This document shows, in pieces, positions 1 to 7,332 of a stretch of 15,043 bases of DNA. The stretch is from Actinomycetes bacterium (GTDB lineage: Bacteria > Actinomycetota > Acidimicrobiia > Acidimicrobiales > Bog-793), in assembly GCA_021823365.1 (NCBI GenBank), contig JAKAOD010000018.1:1-15043 (forward strand). The letters run 5' to 3'. The notes under the pieces were generated by a model that worked only from the letters and a program-made list of their open reading frames with translations, ran no database searches and was not told where the DNA came from. Made by a program: the position numbers and the translations under genes. Numbering within the stretch: the stretch's first letter is position 1; every line of letters starts with the position of its first letter.

Positions 1-1
1 C

Positions 2-919
2 GCCGACGCCGCACTCGGGGCCGGCATCCGCTGCGTCGTGACCCCCGGCATCTTCGACCTTCCCGGGGCGGGGCCCGGAGCGACCTGGCAGCGGCTCTTG
101 GAGGACGCGGCCCAGCTCCACGAAGATCTTGACGGTCGGAACGAACGCGTGTGTGTGGGCCTCGGCCCCCACGCCGCCTACACGCTGCCGTCTGACGGGC
201 TGACCGCCGTCGCAAAGGTCGCGACGGAGCTCGACGCCCTCGTTCACGTGCACGTCGCGGAGTCCCGTGCCGAAGACGAAGTGGTCCGTAAGCGCCATGG
301 GTGTGGTGCGCCGGAGCTCCTCGCGCGCACGGGCATCCTCGATTGCAGGGTTCTCGCCGCCCACGCAGTGTGGATCGATGACGACGAGCTCGACCTCTTC
401 GCTCGGCACGACGTGGCGGTCGCGCACTGTCCTCAGAGCAACGCCAAGCTGGGGAGTGGCATCGCGCGAGTCCCCGCGATGCTCGCCCGAGGTCTGAGAG
501 TGGGGATCGGCACCGACGGCCCTGCCTCCAACGGCAACCTCGACCTCTGGGAAGAGCTCAGGCTCTCCCCCCTGCTCGCACGTGCGGTCGCATGCGATGC
601 ATCCGCGCTGGGGACCATCGAAGCGTTGAGGCTCGCCACGAGCGGCGGAGCGGCTGTGCTCGGCCTCGACTGCGGGGTGCTCGCAGCTGGCCGGCTTGCC
701 GATTTCGTGCGGCTGGAGTTCGACGATGCCGCGTTCGTCCCGGCCCGACGCGATGGAGAGATCCTGGCGCTCTTGGTCTGGGCGGCCTCGAGCCGCCTGG
801 TCACCGACGTCTGGGTCGCGGGCCGCCACCGCGTCGAAAGCGGTGTATGTCGCAACGTCGACGAGCCGCGAGCCCGCAGGGAGGTCGCCACTCGCGCACG
901 GCGGCTCGCCGGGGCCTGA
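2..919 (+). CDS. Amidohydrolase, MTA/SAH deaminase-like (5' truncated)
   Basis: This is the C-terminal 305 residues of a metal-dependent deaminase of the SsnA/TrzN/MtaD type. The frame is open from the first bases, so the real start and the N-terminal HxH metal site lie outside the window. Visible family marks are HVHVAES (about 247-267), AAHAVW with a likely metal-binding His at 362-364, HCPQSNAKLGSG (about 427-462), and GTDGPASNGNLDLWEE, whose Asp at 515-517 is the expected metal/catalytic residue. The tail VTDVWVAGRHRV is the small beta-sandwich strand common at the end of such enzymes. The family hydrolyses amino groups from purine-like rings (5'-methylthioadenosine, S-adenosylhomocysteine, guanine, 8-oxoguanine or triazines). 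The substrate cannot be fixed from this fragment. It is cytosolic, with no signal seen. The next gene is 146 bp downstream with its own promoter, so a shared operon with obgE is not implied. Confidence 0.85.
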   Translation, partial: ADAALGAGIRCVVTPGIFDLPGAGPGATWQRLLEDAAQLHEDLDGRNERVCVGLGPHAAYTLPSDGLTAVAKVATELDALVHVHVAESRAEDEVVRKRHGCGAPELLARTGILDCRVLAAHAVWIDDDELDLFARHDVAVAHCPQSNAKLGSGIARVPAMLARGLRVGIGTDGPASNGNLDLWEELRLSPLLARAVACDASALGTIEALRLATSGGAAVLGLDCGVLAAGRLADFVRLEFDDAAFVPARRDGEILALLVWAASSRLVTDVWVAGRHRVESGVCRNVDEPRARREVATRARRLAGA

Positions 920-940
920 GCCCAGCCGGGGCCCGAGTCG

Positions 941-1038
941 AGCCGCTGCGACGGTGGAGCAGGGCCGCCCAGCGGCTGCGACGGTGGAGCAGGGCCGCCC
1001 AGCCGCTGCGACGGTGGAGCAGGGCCGCCCAGCCGCTG
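941..1038. repeat. 30-bp tandem repeat, three units plus 8 bp
   Basis: Three head-to-tail 30-bp units occupy 941-970, 971-1000 and 1001-1030, followed by the first 8 bases of a fourth at 1031-1038. A unit begins agccgctgcgacggtggagc and ends agggccgccc. Units 1 and 3 are identical. Unit 2 differs at one base (974, g for c), which creates a GCCGC/GCGGC hairpin across 964-976. The array fills most of the 146-bp gap between the amidohydrolase and obgE and stops about 20 bp before the obgE -10 hexamer. There are no unique spacers, so it is not a CRISPR. It may be a minisatellite or repeated protein-binding sites. Confidence 0.95.
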
Positions 1039-1051
1039 GGCGTGCAACTCC

Positions 1052-1057
1052 TAGGAT
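1052..1057 (+). promoter_or_regulatory. obgE -10 element, predicted leaderless start
   Basis: The hexamer TAGGAT ends 8 nt before the obgE ATG, placing the transcription start at or next to the start codon. There is no Shine-Dalgarno in the gap (ccacgggc) and no good -35 hexamer. The -35 region would fall on the end of the tandem repeat. Confidence 0.6.
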
Positions 1058-1065
1058 CCACGGGC

Positions 1066-2475
1066 ATGTCCGGGTTCGTCGACGAGGCGCAGCTTCATGC
1101 CAGAGCGGGCGACGGCGGCGCTGGCGCAGTCTCGTTCCGCCGAGAGGCTCACGTCTCTCGTGGCGGTCCCGACGGCGGCGACGGCGGGCACGGCGGCGAC
1201 GTCTGGCTCGTGGCGGACCTGAACCAGGCATCGTTGCTCGGCTTCAAGGACCACCCGTTCCGCCGGGCGGCCGACGGCGCCCATGGCTCGGGCAAGCGCC
1301 GTCACGGCCGTCGCGGCGCCGATCTGGCCGTCCCTGTTCCGGTGGGTACCGTCGTGGCGGACCCGGACGGATCCGTCCTGCATGATCTGTCCGCGCCGGG
1401 AGACCGTTGGCTCGCAGCCGAGGGTGGACAGGGGGGGCGCGGGAACGCACGGTTCTTGTCGAACACCCGGCGGGCGCCCGCCTTCGCCGAGCAGGGAGAG
1501 CACGGAGAGGAGCGCTGGCTCAGGCTCGAGCTGAAGCTGGTCGCGGATGTCGCGGTGGTCGGGTTCCCGAACGCCGGCAAGTCGACGCTCGTCTCCGCCA
1601 TCTCCTCCGCGCGTCCGAAGATCGCCGACTATCCGTTCACGACGCTGCAGCCGCACCTCGGGATCGTGCGTGTCGGAAGACCGGGTGACGAGACGGAGCT
1701 CGTCGTGGCGGACGTGCCGGGACTCGTGGAGGGTGCGGCGGAGGGCCGGGGACTCGGCCACCGCTTCCTCCGTCACACCGAGCGCGCTCGCGTGCTCGTG
1801 GTGCTCGTGGATCTGGCGTCCGCGACGGGGACCTCCGCCTCCGAGCAGCTCGAGATCGTCCTCGGCGAGCTCGGCCGGTACGACCGGCACCTCCTCGAGC
1901 GACCGCGCCTCGTGGTGGGGTCGAAGGTCGACGTCGCCGGCGCGCACGCGGGATCCGACCCCGAGCTCGATCTCGAGATCTCCGCGGTCACCGGCCGAGG
2001 CGTCCAAGAGCTGGTGCGACGCATGGCAGCACTCGTCGCGGCTGCCCGCGCCGCGAAGCCGGACGCGGCGGCGTCCGAGGTCGGGTGGGGCGCATTGGCG
2101 CCCACGGAGGACGACGCGCACTCCTCGGGTGCAGCGCCGGCGGGTACCGGTGGTTTCGTGGTCCACCGCCCGGTCCCCGAGGGATTGTTCGTCGAGAGAA
2201 CCGCGCAGCACGCCTGGCACGTCGCGGGGCGCGACGCCAGACGAGCGGTGAACTTCTCCGACCTCACCGACGACGCCGCGCTCGCAGAGGCTGTGCGGCG
2301 CCTGCGGCGGCTGGGGGTCGACAGGGCGCTCGTTCGGGCCGGCGCGCACGACGGCGACGAGGTGACGGTCGGTCTGCTGTCCTTCACCTGGTTCAGGGAC
2401 CAGCCGGTCGAGCTCACCGAAGAGCGCGGCGATGCTCGAGGTGCGAGACGACGCCGAGGACGCGACGGGAGGTGA
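1066..2475 (+). CDS. obgE: Obg family GTPase (ObgE/CgtA)
   Basis: This essential GTPase binds the 50S ribosomal subunit in late assembly and links ribosome status to growth and stress. It has 469 residues in the usual three parts. The glycine-rich Obg fold spans about 3-158 (FVDEAQLHARAGDGGAG, then several GGxGG stretches). The G domain spans about 160-325, with P-loop GFPNAGKST at 166-174, DVPGL at 216-220 and the G5-like ISAVTG at about 305-310. The OCT domain spans about 363-443 (FVVHRPVPEGLFVER to LLSFTWF), followed by an Arg-rich tail. The G4 motif, normally NKxD, reads SKVD (286-289), which is unusual. ATG 1066 is chosen because the Obg fold begins directly there and a -10 element sits 8 nt upstream; the frame is open further upstream only through repeats. 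Neighbours proB and proA are typical for actinobacteria, but rplU-rpmA, often found upstream, are absent. Confidence 0.97.
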   Translation: MSGFVDEAQLHARAGDGGAGAVSFRREAHVSRGGPDGGDGGHGGDVWLVADLNQASLLGFKDHPFRRAADGAHGSGKRRHGRRGADLAVPVPVGTVVADPDGSVLHDLSAPGDRWLAAEGGQGGRGNARFLSNTRRAPAFAEQGEHGEERWLRLELKLVADVAVVGFPNAGKSTLVSAISSARPKIADYPFTTLQPHLGIVRVGRPGDETELVVADVPGLVEGAAEGRGLGHRFLRHTERARVLVVLVDLASATGTSASEQLEIVLGELGRYDRHLLERPRLVVGSKVDVAGAHAGSDPELDLEISAVTGRGVQELVRRMAALVAAARAAKPDAAASEVGWGALAPTEDDAHSSGAAPAGTGGFVVHRPVPEGLFVERTAQHAWHVAGRDARRAVNFSDLTDDAALAEAVRRLRRLGVDRALVRAGAHDGDEVTVGLLSFTWFRDQPVELTEERGDARGARRRRGRDGR

Positions 2476-2561
2476 CCATCGGCGGCTCCGGCCGGCGACG
2501 CGGCGCGCGGCGAGGAGACGGCGGCGCAGGTGAGCCCGGCAACCGGCGTCTTCGCCTCTTG

Positions 2562-2567
2562 TACCCT
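2562..2567 (+). promoter_or_regulatory. proB -10 element, predicted leaderless start
   Basis: TACCCT, preceded directly by TTG, ends 8 nt before the proB ATG at 2576. The gap has no Shine-Dalgarno and no convincing -35. It lies at the end of the 100-bp obgE-proB spacer, in which I see nothing else. Confidence 0.55.
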
Positions 2568-2575
2568 CGGTCGGC

Positions 2576-3679
2576 ATGACCGCACCCACGCGGACCGTCG
2601 TCGTGAAGGTCGGGTCGTCGACGGTCACGACCAAGAGCGGCGAGGTCGACGGGGCCACCGTCGGGCAGCTGGCGCGTGAGATCGCGGCGCTCGCGCGGGC
2701 AGGGCACCGTCTCGTGGTGGTCACCTCAGGCGCCATCGTGTGCGGGTGGGCGGCCCTGGGGCGGCCCGGGCCGCGGCCATCGGACCCCGCGATCCTCCAG
2801 GCGCTCTCGGCAGTGGGTCAGCAACGGCTCATGCGCGCCTGGCAGGACGGGCTCGGCACCGAGGGCCTCCTGGCGGGCCAGGTGCTCCTCGCCCCTCTCG
2901 ACTTCGGACACCGCCGCCAGTACCTGCATGCCCGCACGACCTTGCAGCATCTCTGGGAGCTCGGCGTGCTGCCCGTGGTGAACGAGAACGACGCGGTCGC
3001 CGACGAGGAGATCCGTTTCGGCGACAACGACCGCCTCGCCGCTCTGGTCGCCAACCTCGCCGGAGCGGACCTGCTGGTCCTGCTCACCGACACCCCGGGT
3101 CTTCTGAGCGCTGACCCGCGGCACGGCGACACCGGCTCTCTCATCGAAGAGGTGAAGGAGATCGACCAGCGCCTCATGGACGTCGCAGGTGGTCCGGGCT
3201 CGGTCGGGAGCGGCGGGATGGCGTCGAAGCTCGCGGCCGCGCGGATGGCCAGCCGGTCGGGGGTCATGACCGTGATCGCCGACGGACGGCGGCCCGGCGT
3301 GCTCGCGGGCGCGCTCGAGGGCGAGCGCGGCGTGGGAACGGTCGTCCGGCCGAAGCCGGAGCGGATGCCGGCGCGCAAGCTCTGGATCGCGTACGCGTTG
3401 GGGGCCCGAGGTGTCCTCGTCGTCGACGAGGGCGCCCGCCGCGCGCTCCTCGAGAATGGTCGCTCGCTGCTGCCGGCGGGCGTCCTGACCTGCCGCGGGC
3501 GATTCGAACCTGACGACGCGGTCGAGATCGCGGGCGTCGACGGCGCCGTGTTCGCTAAGGGGCTCGTGCGCTACTCCTCGGAGCGGGCGGACGAGTGGAT
3601 GGGTCGCCGGAGCGAGGAGCTCCCCGATGAGCTGTCCCCCGTCGCCGTGCACCGCGACGACCTCGTCGTGCTTGCATGA
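2576..3679 (+). CDS. proB: Glutamate 5-kinase with PUA domain
   Basis: This enzyme phosphorylates L-glutamate to gamma-glutamyl phosphate with ATP, the first committed step of proline synthesis in the cytosol. The 367 residues match the full-length two-domain form. The amino-acid-kinase domain (about 6-257) keeps the residues known to matter in the E. coli enzyme: Lys11 (VVKVGSST), Ser51 (VVTSGAI), Asp139 in NENDAV, Asn151 in GDNDRLAAL, and Lys218 in GSGGMASK (usually GTGGM). A PUA domain spans about 280-365 (ARGVLVVDEGARRAL to VHRDDLVVLA). E. coli ProB is inhibited by proline at the kinase domain, and the same is expected here. ATG 2576 is chosen because the conserved VVVKVGSS strand starts seven residues in and the -10 element is immediately upstream. 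proA follows after 49 bp. Confidence 0.97.
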   Translation: MTAPTRTVVVKVGSSTVTTKSGEVDGATVGQLAREIAALARAGHRLVVVTSGAIVCGWAALGRPGPRPSDPAILQALSAVGQQRLMRAWQDGLGTEGLLAGQVLLAPLDFGHRRQYLHARTTLQHLWELGVLPVVNENDAVADEEIRFGDNDRLAALVANLAGADLLVLLTDTPGLLSADPRHGDTGSLIEEVKEIDQRLMDVAGGPGSVGSGGMASKLAAARMASRSGVMTVIADGRRPGVLAGALEGERGVGTVVRPKPERMPARKLWIAYALGARGVLVVDEGARRALLENGRSLLPAGVLTCRGRFEPDDAVEIAGVDGAVFAKGLVRYSSERADEWMGRRSEELPDELSPVAVHRDDLVVLA

Positions 3680-3716
3680 GCGGGTCCTGACGCCGTGGGC
3701 CCCACCGAGCCGCCGG

Positions 3717-3722
3717 TAGTCT
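3717..3722 (+). promoter_or_regulatory. proA -10 element, predicted leaderless start
   Basis: TAGTCT ends 6 nt before the proA GTG at 3729. The intervening bases (ggcgag) are too close to the start to act as a Shine-Dalgarno. proA may therefore be transcribed on its own as well as from the proB promoter. Confidence 0.5.
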
Positions 3723-3728
3723 GGCGAG

Positions 3729-4976
3729 GTGGGAATTGCCGATCTCGAAGTCCTGGCGCGCCGAGCACGCGCGGCGTCACGGGAGGTTGCGCGCGCCCCG
3801 TCGGGCGTGCGAGACGAGTTCCTGCGTGCTGCGGCCGACCTGCTGCAGGGTGACGCAGCGGCCGTCCTCGAGGCCAACCGAGCCGACCTCGGGCGCGCCC
3901 AGGGGGAGGGCCTGGGAGCGGCTGCGCTCGACCGGCTCCGGCTCACAGATCGCCGGCTCGGGCAGATGGCAGACGGGCTTCGAGCGGTTGCCGCGTTGCC
4001 CGACCCGGTCGGCGAGGTGGTCGACGGGTGGGTTCGCCCGAACGGGCTGCGGGTCGAACGGGTGCGTGTGCCGCTCGGCGTCGTGGGGATCATCTACGAG
4101 AACCGGCCCAACGTCACGAGCGACGCCGCGGGGTTGTGCGTGAAGGCCGGGAACTCGGCGTTCCTCCGCGGCTCGTCCTCGGCACTCACATCGAATCGTG
4201 CGGTCGTGACCGTGCTCCGCCGGGCGTTGGCGAAGGCAGGCCTCCCCGAGGACGCGGTCGCGCTCGTGGAGGACGCCAGCCATGAGACGGCGGTCGCCTT
4301 CATGCGGCTCCGCGGCCTGGTCGACTGCCTCGTGCCCCGGGGCGGCAAGGCGCTGATCGCATCGCTGGTCGAGCACGCCACCGTCCCCTACGTCCTCGAC
4401 GGCGACGGGAACTGCCACGTGTACGTCGACGCCTCCGCGGACCTCGACATGGCCGAGGACATCGTGGTGAACGCGAAGACCCAGCGCCCCGGGGTGTGCA
4501 ACGCCGCAGAGACGCTCCTGGTCCACGCGGACGCGGCCCCCGGCCTGCTCCCGCGCCTTGCTCGCTCGCTCGCAGAGGTGGAGCTCGTGGCCGACGAGCG
4601 TGGTCGCGCCTACCTGCCGGGCGCGGGCACGGCGACCGAGGAGGACTTCGCGACGGAGTTCCTCGCGCTGAAGCTCGCGGTCGCCGTCGTGGACGATCTC
4701 GACGCCGCGATCGACCACGTCGCACGATACGGCTCGGGGCACTCCGAGGCCATCATCACCCGGGACGTCGCGTCGGCGGACCGGTTCGTCCGCGAGGTCG
4801 ATGCCGCGGCGGTGCTCGTGAACGCGTCGACCCGCTTCGTCGACGGCGGCGAGCTGGGCCTCGGCGCGGAAGTCGGCATCTCCACTCAGAAGCTGCATGC
4901 ACGGGGCCCGATGGGTCCGCGCGAGCTCACCTGCGTGAAGTGGGTCGTGCGCGGCGACGGGCATGTCCGGCGATGA
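3729..4976 (+). CDS. proA: Gamma-glutamyl phosphate reductase
   Basis: This enzyme reduces gamma-glutamyl phosphate with NADPH to glutamate-5-semialdehyde, the second step of proline synthesis, and takes the unstable product of ProB directly. The 415 residues are the normal length. Diagnostic stretches are PLGVVGIIYENRPNVTSDAA (115-134), the active-site Cys257 in NAKTQRPGVCNAAETLLVH, and STRFVDGGELGLGAEVGIST near the C-terminus. It has the aldehyde-dehydrogenase fold and is cytosolic. The GTG start gives the expected N-terminal helix and lies 6 nt after a -10 hexamer. Its TGA overlaps the ATG of the next gene (ATGA, 4973-4976), so translation of the MoxR-type ATPase is probably coupled to proA although the functions look unrelated. 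Confidence 0.97.
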   Translation: MGIADLEVLARRARAASREVARAPSGVRDEFLRAAADLLQGDAAAVLEANRADLGRAQGEGLGAAALDRLRLTDRRLGQMADGLRAVAALPDPVGEVVDGWVRPNGLRVERVRVPLGVVGIIYENRPNVTSDAAGLCVKAGNSAFLRGSSSALTSNRAVVTVLRRALAKAGLPEDAVALVEDASHETAVAFMRLRGLVDCLVPRGGKALIASLVEHATVPYVLDGDGNCHVYVDASADLDMAEDIVVNAKTQRPGVCNAAETLLVHADAAPGLLPRLARSLAEVELVADERGRAYLPGAGTATEEDFATEFLALKLAVAVVDDLDAAIDHVARYGSGHSEAIITRDVASADRFVREVDAAAVLVNASTRFVDGGELGLGAEVGISTQKLHARGPMGPRELTCVKWVVRGDGHVRR

Positions 4977-5863
4977 CGCGAGGGACTCCCTGCACAGGCA
5001 CCACGCTCGGATCGATCCACGAGGTGCGTGAGAGCCTCGGGAGCGTCGACTACGTCGCGGACGAACGCGTCGCCGGCGTCGTCTACCTCTCGGACCGGCT
5101 CCACAAGCCGGTGCTCGTCGAGGGACCCGCCGGAACCGGAAAGACGCAGCTCGCGAAATCGGTGGCGGAGATGACCGGGAGCCGCCTCATACGGCTCCAG
5201 TGCTACGAGGGGCTCGACGAGGCGAAGGCGCTGTACGAGTGGAACTACCGCAAGCAGCTGCTCCGCATCCAAGCGGAGCCGTCAGCCCCCTCCTGGCAGG
5301 AGCTCGAGGCGGACATCTTCTCGGAGGAGTTCCTGCTCACGCGCCCGCTCCTCGAGGCGATCCGGAGCGACGAGCCCACCGTGCTGCTCGTCGACGAGAT
5401 CGATCGCGTGGAGCTCGAGACCGAGGCACTCCTGTTGGAGGTGCTCTCGGAGTACCAGGTGTCCATCCCCGAGCTGGGGACGGTCCGCGCGACGCGGGTG
5501 CCGATGGTTTTCCTCACGTCCAACAACACCCGGGAGCTGTCCGAAGCGCTCAAACGACGCTGCCTCTACCTCCACATGGACTATCCGGAGCTCGAGCTCG
5601 AACGGGAGATCGTGCTGCGGCGCGTTCCCGGCATCAAAGCGGAGCTGGCGGACCAGGCGGCTCGCATCGTCCGCTCCCTCCGCTCTCTCGAACTGCGCAA
5701 GCCCCCGTCGGTGGCCGAGACGCTCGACTGGGCCCGAACGCTCGTCGTGCTCGAGATCGATTCGATCGACGCCGCGACCGTGCGCGGGACGCTGCACGTG
5801 CTCCTGAAGTACCGCCAGGACATCGAGCGCGCCGCCAAGGAGCTATTCGCCGCCGATGCTTGA
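4973..5863 (+). CDS. MoxR-type AAA+ ATPase
   Basis: This is a 296-residue AAA+ ATPase of the MoxR/CbbQ group, whose members act as chaperones that remodel or load cofactors into a partner, usually with a VWA-domain protein encoded next door. Visible are Walker A GPAGTGKT (51-58), Walker B VLLVDE (137-142), the sensor-1 region VFLTSNN (179-185), and the KRRC arginine region (194-197). An inserted segment after the Walker A domain (about 77-118, YEGLDEAKALYEWNYRKQLL) is typical of this branch. ATG 4973 is chosen because it forms an ATGA overlap with the proA stop and precedes the conserved IHEVRESL helix. The frame is open far upstream, but only inside proA. The 3' end overlaps the VWA gene by 8 nt, so the two products are probably made together and form a complex. 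The target is unknown. Confidence 0.9.
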   Translation: MTRGTPCTGTTLGSIHEVRESLGSVDYVADERVAGVVYLSDRLHKPVLVEGPAGTGKTQLAKSVAEMTGSRLIRLQCYEGLDEAKALYEWNYRKQLLRIQAEPSAPSWQELEADIFSEEFLLTRPLLEAIRSDEPTVLLVDEIDRVELETEALLLEVLSEYQVSIPELGTVRATRVPMVFLTSNNTRELSEALKRRCLYLHMDYPELELEREIVLRRVPGIKAELADQAARIVRSLRSLELRKPPSVAETLDWARTLVVLEIDSIDAATVRGTLHVLLKYRQDIERAAKELFAADA

Positions 5864-7250
5864 GCTGTTGTCGGGGTTCGTCGGGGAGCTGCGGAGCGCG
5901 GGGCTCCCCGTCTCGTTGACCGAGCACCTGGACGCTGCTCGGGCGGTCCACCACGTGCCGCTGGAAGACCGGGACGCGCTCAAGGCTGCACTCGGGGCGA
6001 CGCTCGTGAAGTCCGGCGCCCACTGGCCGGCATTCGAGACGGCCTTCGAGGTGTACTTCTCGCCTCGCGTCGTAGACGGGGATGCGACCGCTGACCCCGA
6101 GAAGAGCGCTCCTGGCGCGGCGACGCCCGCGGGTGGCGGACCGGAGCCCATGAGCGCAGCCGAGCTCGCTGCCATGCTGCTCCAAGCGATCCGCCAGGGG
6201 GACCGGGCGCTCGCGGCTGCACTCGCGAGGGCGGCGGTCGACCGCTACGCCGGCATGGAGCCCGGTCGGCCGGTCGGAGGGACCTACTACCTCTACCGGA
6301 CGCTTCGGAACCTCGACCTCGAAGGACTGCTCGAGCGCCTGCTCGACGAGGCGCGCAGGGAGAAGGAGCTGACGGCGTTCGAGGAGCGGCTCCTCGCCGA
6401 CGAGTACCGCGTGCGCATCGCCACGCTCCGCAAAGCCATCGAAGCCGAGATCAGGCGCCTTCTCGTGGCCGACCGCGGGGCGCAGGCGCTCGCGAGGTCG
6501 GTTCGGCGCTCGCTTCCAGAGGACGTCGACGTCATGCATGCGAGCCGCGAGGAGCTCGCGACCCTTCAGCGCATGCTCCACCCGCTGTCCCGGAAGCTCG
6601 CAGTCAGGCTCGGGAGGAAGCGGCGGCACCGGCGTCGTGGACCGCTCGACTTCCGCGCGACGGTCCGCCGGTCGCTCTCGACGGGTGGCGTGCCGGTCGA
6701 GCCGCGTTTCCGCCACCCGCGGCCCTCCAAGCCCGAGATCTTCGTGATCGCAGACGTCTCCGGGTCGGTCGCCTCCTTTGCCCGCTTCACGTTGCAGCTC
6801 GTCTACGCGATCAGCACGCAGTTCTCGAAGGTCCGCAGCTTCGTGTTCGTGGACGGGATCGACGAGGTGACGCACGTCTTCGACTATGCCGACGACCCCT
6901 CGGTCGCTGTGCGCCGGATCACCGCCGAAGCCGACGTCGTGTGGCTGGACGGGCATTCCGACTACGGGCACGCGCTCGAGGAGTTCGACCGCAGGTGGGG
7001 TGACGAGGTCACCTCGCGCGTGACGGTGCTGGTGCTCGGTGACGCCCGGAACAACTACCACGCGTCGGGCGCCCGGGTCCTCGAGGAGCTCCGGCGCAGG
7101 GCGCGACACGTCTACTGGCTGAACCCCGAGCCACGCCAGTACTGGGGATCAGGCGACTCGATCGTGGACGAGTACGCCGTCCACTGCGACAAGGTCGTCG
7201 AGTGCCGTACCCTGCGCCAGCTCGAACGGTTCGTCTCCGACCTCGTGTAA
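5856..7250 (+). CDS. CoxE-like von Willebrand factor A domain protein
   Basis: This 464-residue cytosolic protein has a C-terminal VWA fold of the CoxE type. The metal-ion-dependent adhesion motif is DVSGS (300-304) in EIFVIADVSGSVASF. Later conserved stretches are GHSDYGHAL (366-373) and VLVLGDARNNYH (391-402), and the end VYWLNPEPRQYWGSGDS is also typical of CoxE proteins. Residues 1-70 form a helical region (LSGFVGELRSAGLPVS), 75-100 is a Pro/Gly/Ala linker, and 100-270 is charged and helical, ending in a basic patch (GRKRRHRRR, 253-261). It has no signal peptide or membrane segment. VWA partners of MoxR ATPases recruit substrates and hold Mg2+ at this motif. In the carbon monoxide dehydrogenase cluster CoxD/CoxE mature the active site, but no such oxidase gene is visible here. 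The start overlaps the end of the ATPase gene. It ends 82 bp before a convergent gene. Confidence 0.88.
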   Translation: MLELLSGFVGELRSAGLPVSLTEHLDAARAVHHVPLEDRDALKAALGATLVKSGAHWPAFETAFEVYFSPRVVDGDATADPEKSAPGAATPAGGGPEPMSAAELAAMLLQAIRQGDRALAAALARAAVDRYAGMEPGRPVGGTYYLYRTLRNLDLEGLLERLLDEARREKELTAFEERLLADEYRVRIATLRKAIEAEIRRLLVADRGAQALARSVRRSLPEDVDVMHASREELATLQRMLHPLSRKLAVRLGRKRRHRRRGPLDFRATVRRSLSTGGVPVEPRFRHPRPSKPEIFVIADVSGSVASFARFTLQLVYAISTQFSKVRSFVFVDGIDEVTHVFDYADDPSVAVRRITAEADVVWLDGHSDYGHALEEFDRRWGDEVTSRVTVLVLGDARNNYHASGARVLEELRRRARHVYWLNPEPRQYWGSGDSIVDEYAVHCDKVVECRTLRQLERFVSDLV

Positions 7251-7302
7251 CGCGGCCGTTCGACACGCGGGCGGCCTCACCCTGGCTTCCTGGCGCGCTC
7301 TC

Positions 7303-7323
7303 CCGGATGCAGCCCGCATCGGG
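7303..7323. terminator. Possible bidirectional hairpin between convergent genes
   Basis: GATGC (7306-7310) pairs with GCATC (7316-7320) around a 5-nt loop and extends by CC/GG (7303-7304 with 7322-7323) past one mismatch. It lies in the 82-bp gap between the VWA gene and the DAHP synthase. There is no T-tract on either strand, so this is a weak candidate. Confidence 0.25.
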
Positions 7324-7332
7324 CGCACGATG

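Noticed and set aside
941..1038. CRISPR array
   Set aside because: The 30-bp units are directly adjacent with no spacers, and no cas genes are present.
592..1065. Long in-frame upstream extension of obgE (158 extra codons)
   Set aside because: It overlaps the amidohydrolase and the tandem repeat, is Arg-rich without domain features, and known Obg proteins start at the glycine-rich fold that begins at ATG 1066.
1051..2736. Minus-strand open frame of 561 codons opposite obgE
   Set aside because: It is antisense to a certain gene, has low-complexity Arg/Ala/Val composition and no recognisable motif; high GC keeps such frames open.
2726..4093. Minus-strand open frame opposite proB and proA
   Set aside because: It spans two real genes and their spacer and has no domain features.
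4973..7250. MoxR-VWA pair as an anti-phage defence system
   Set aside because: No nuclease, protease or other effector is nearby, and the surrounding genes are housekeeping with the same base composition.
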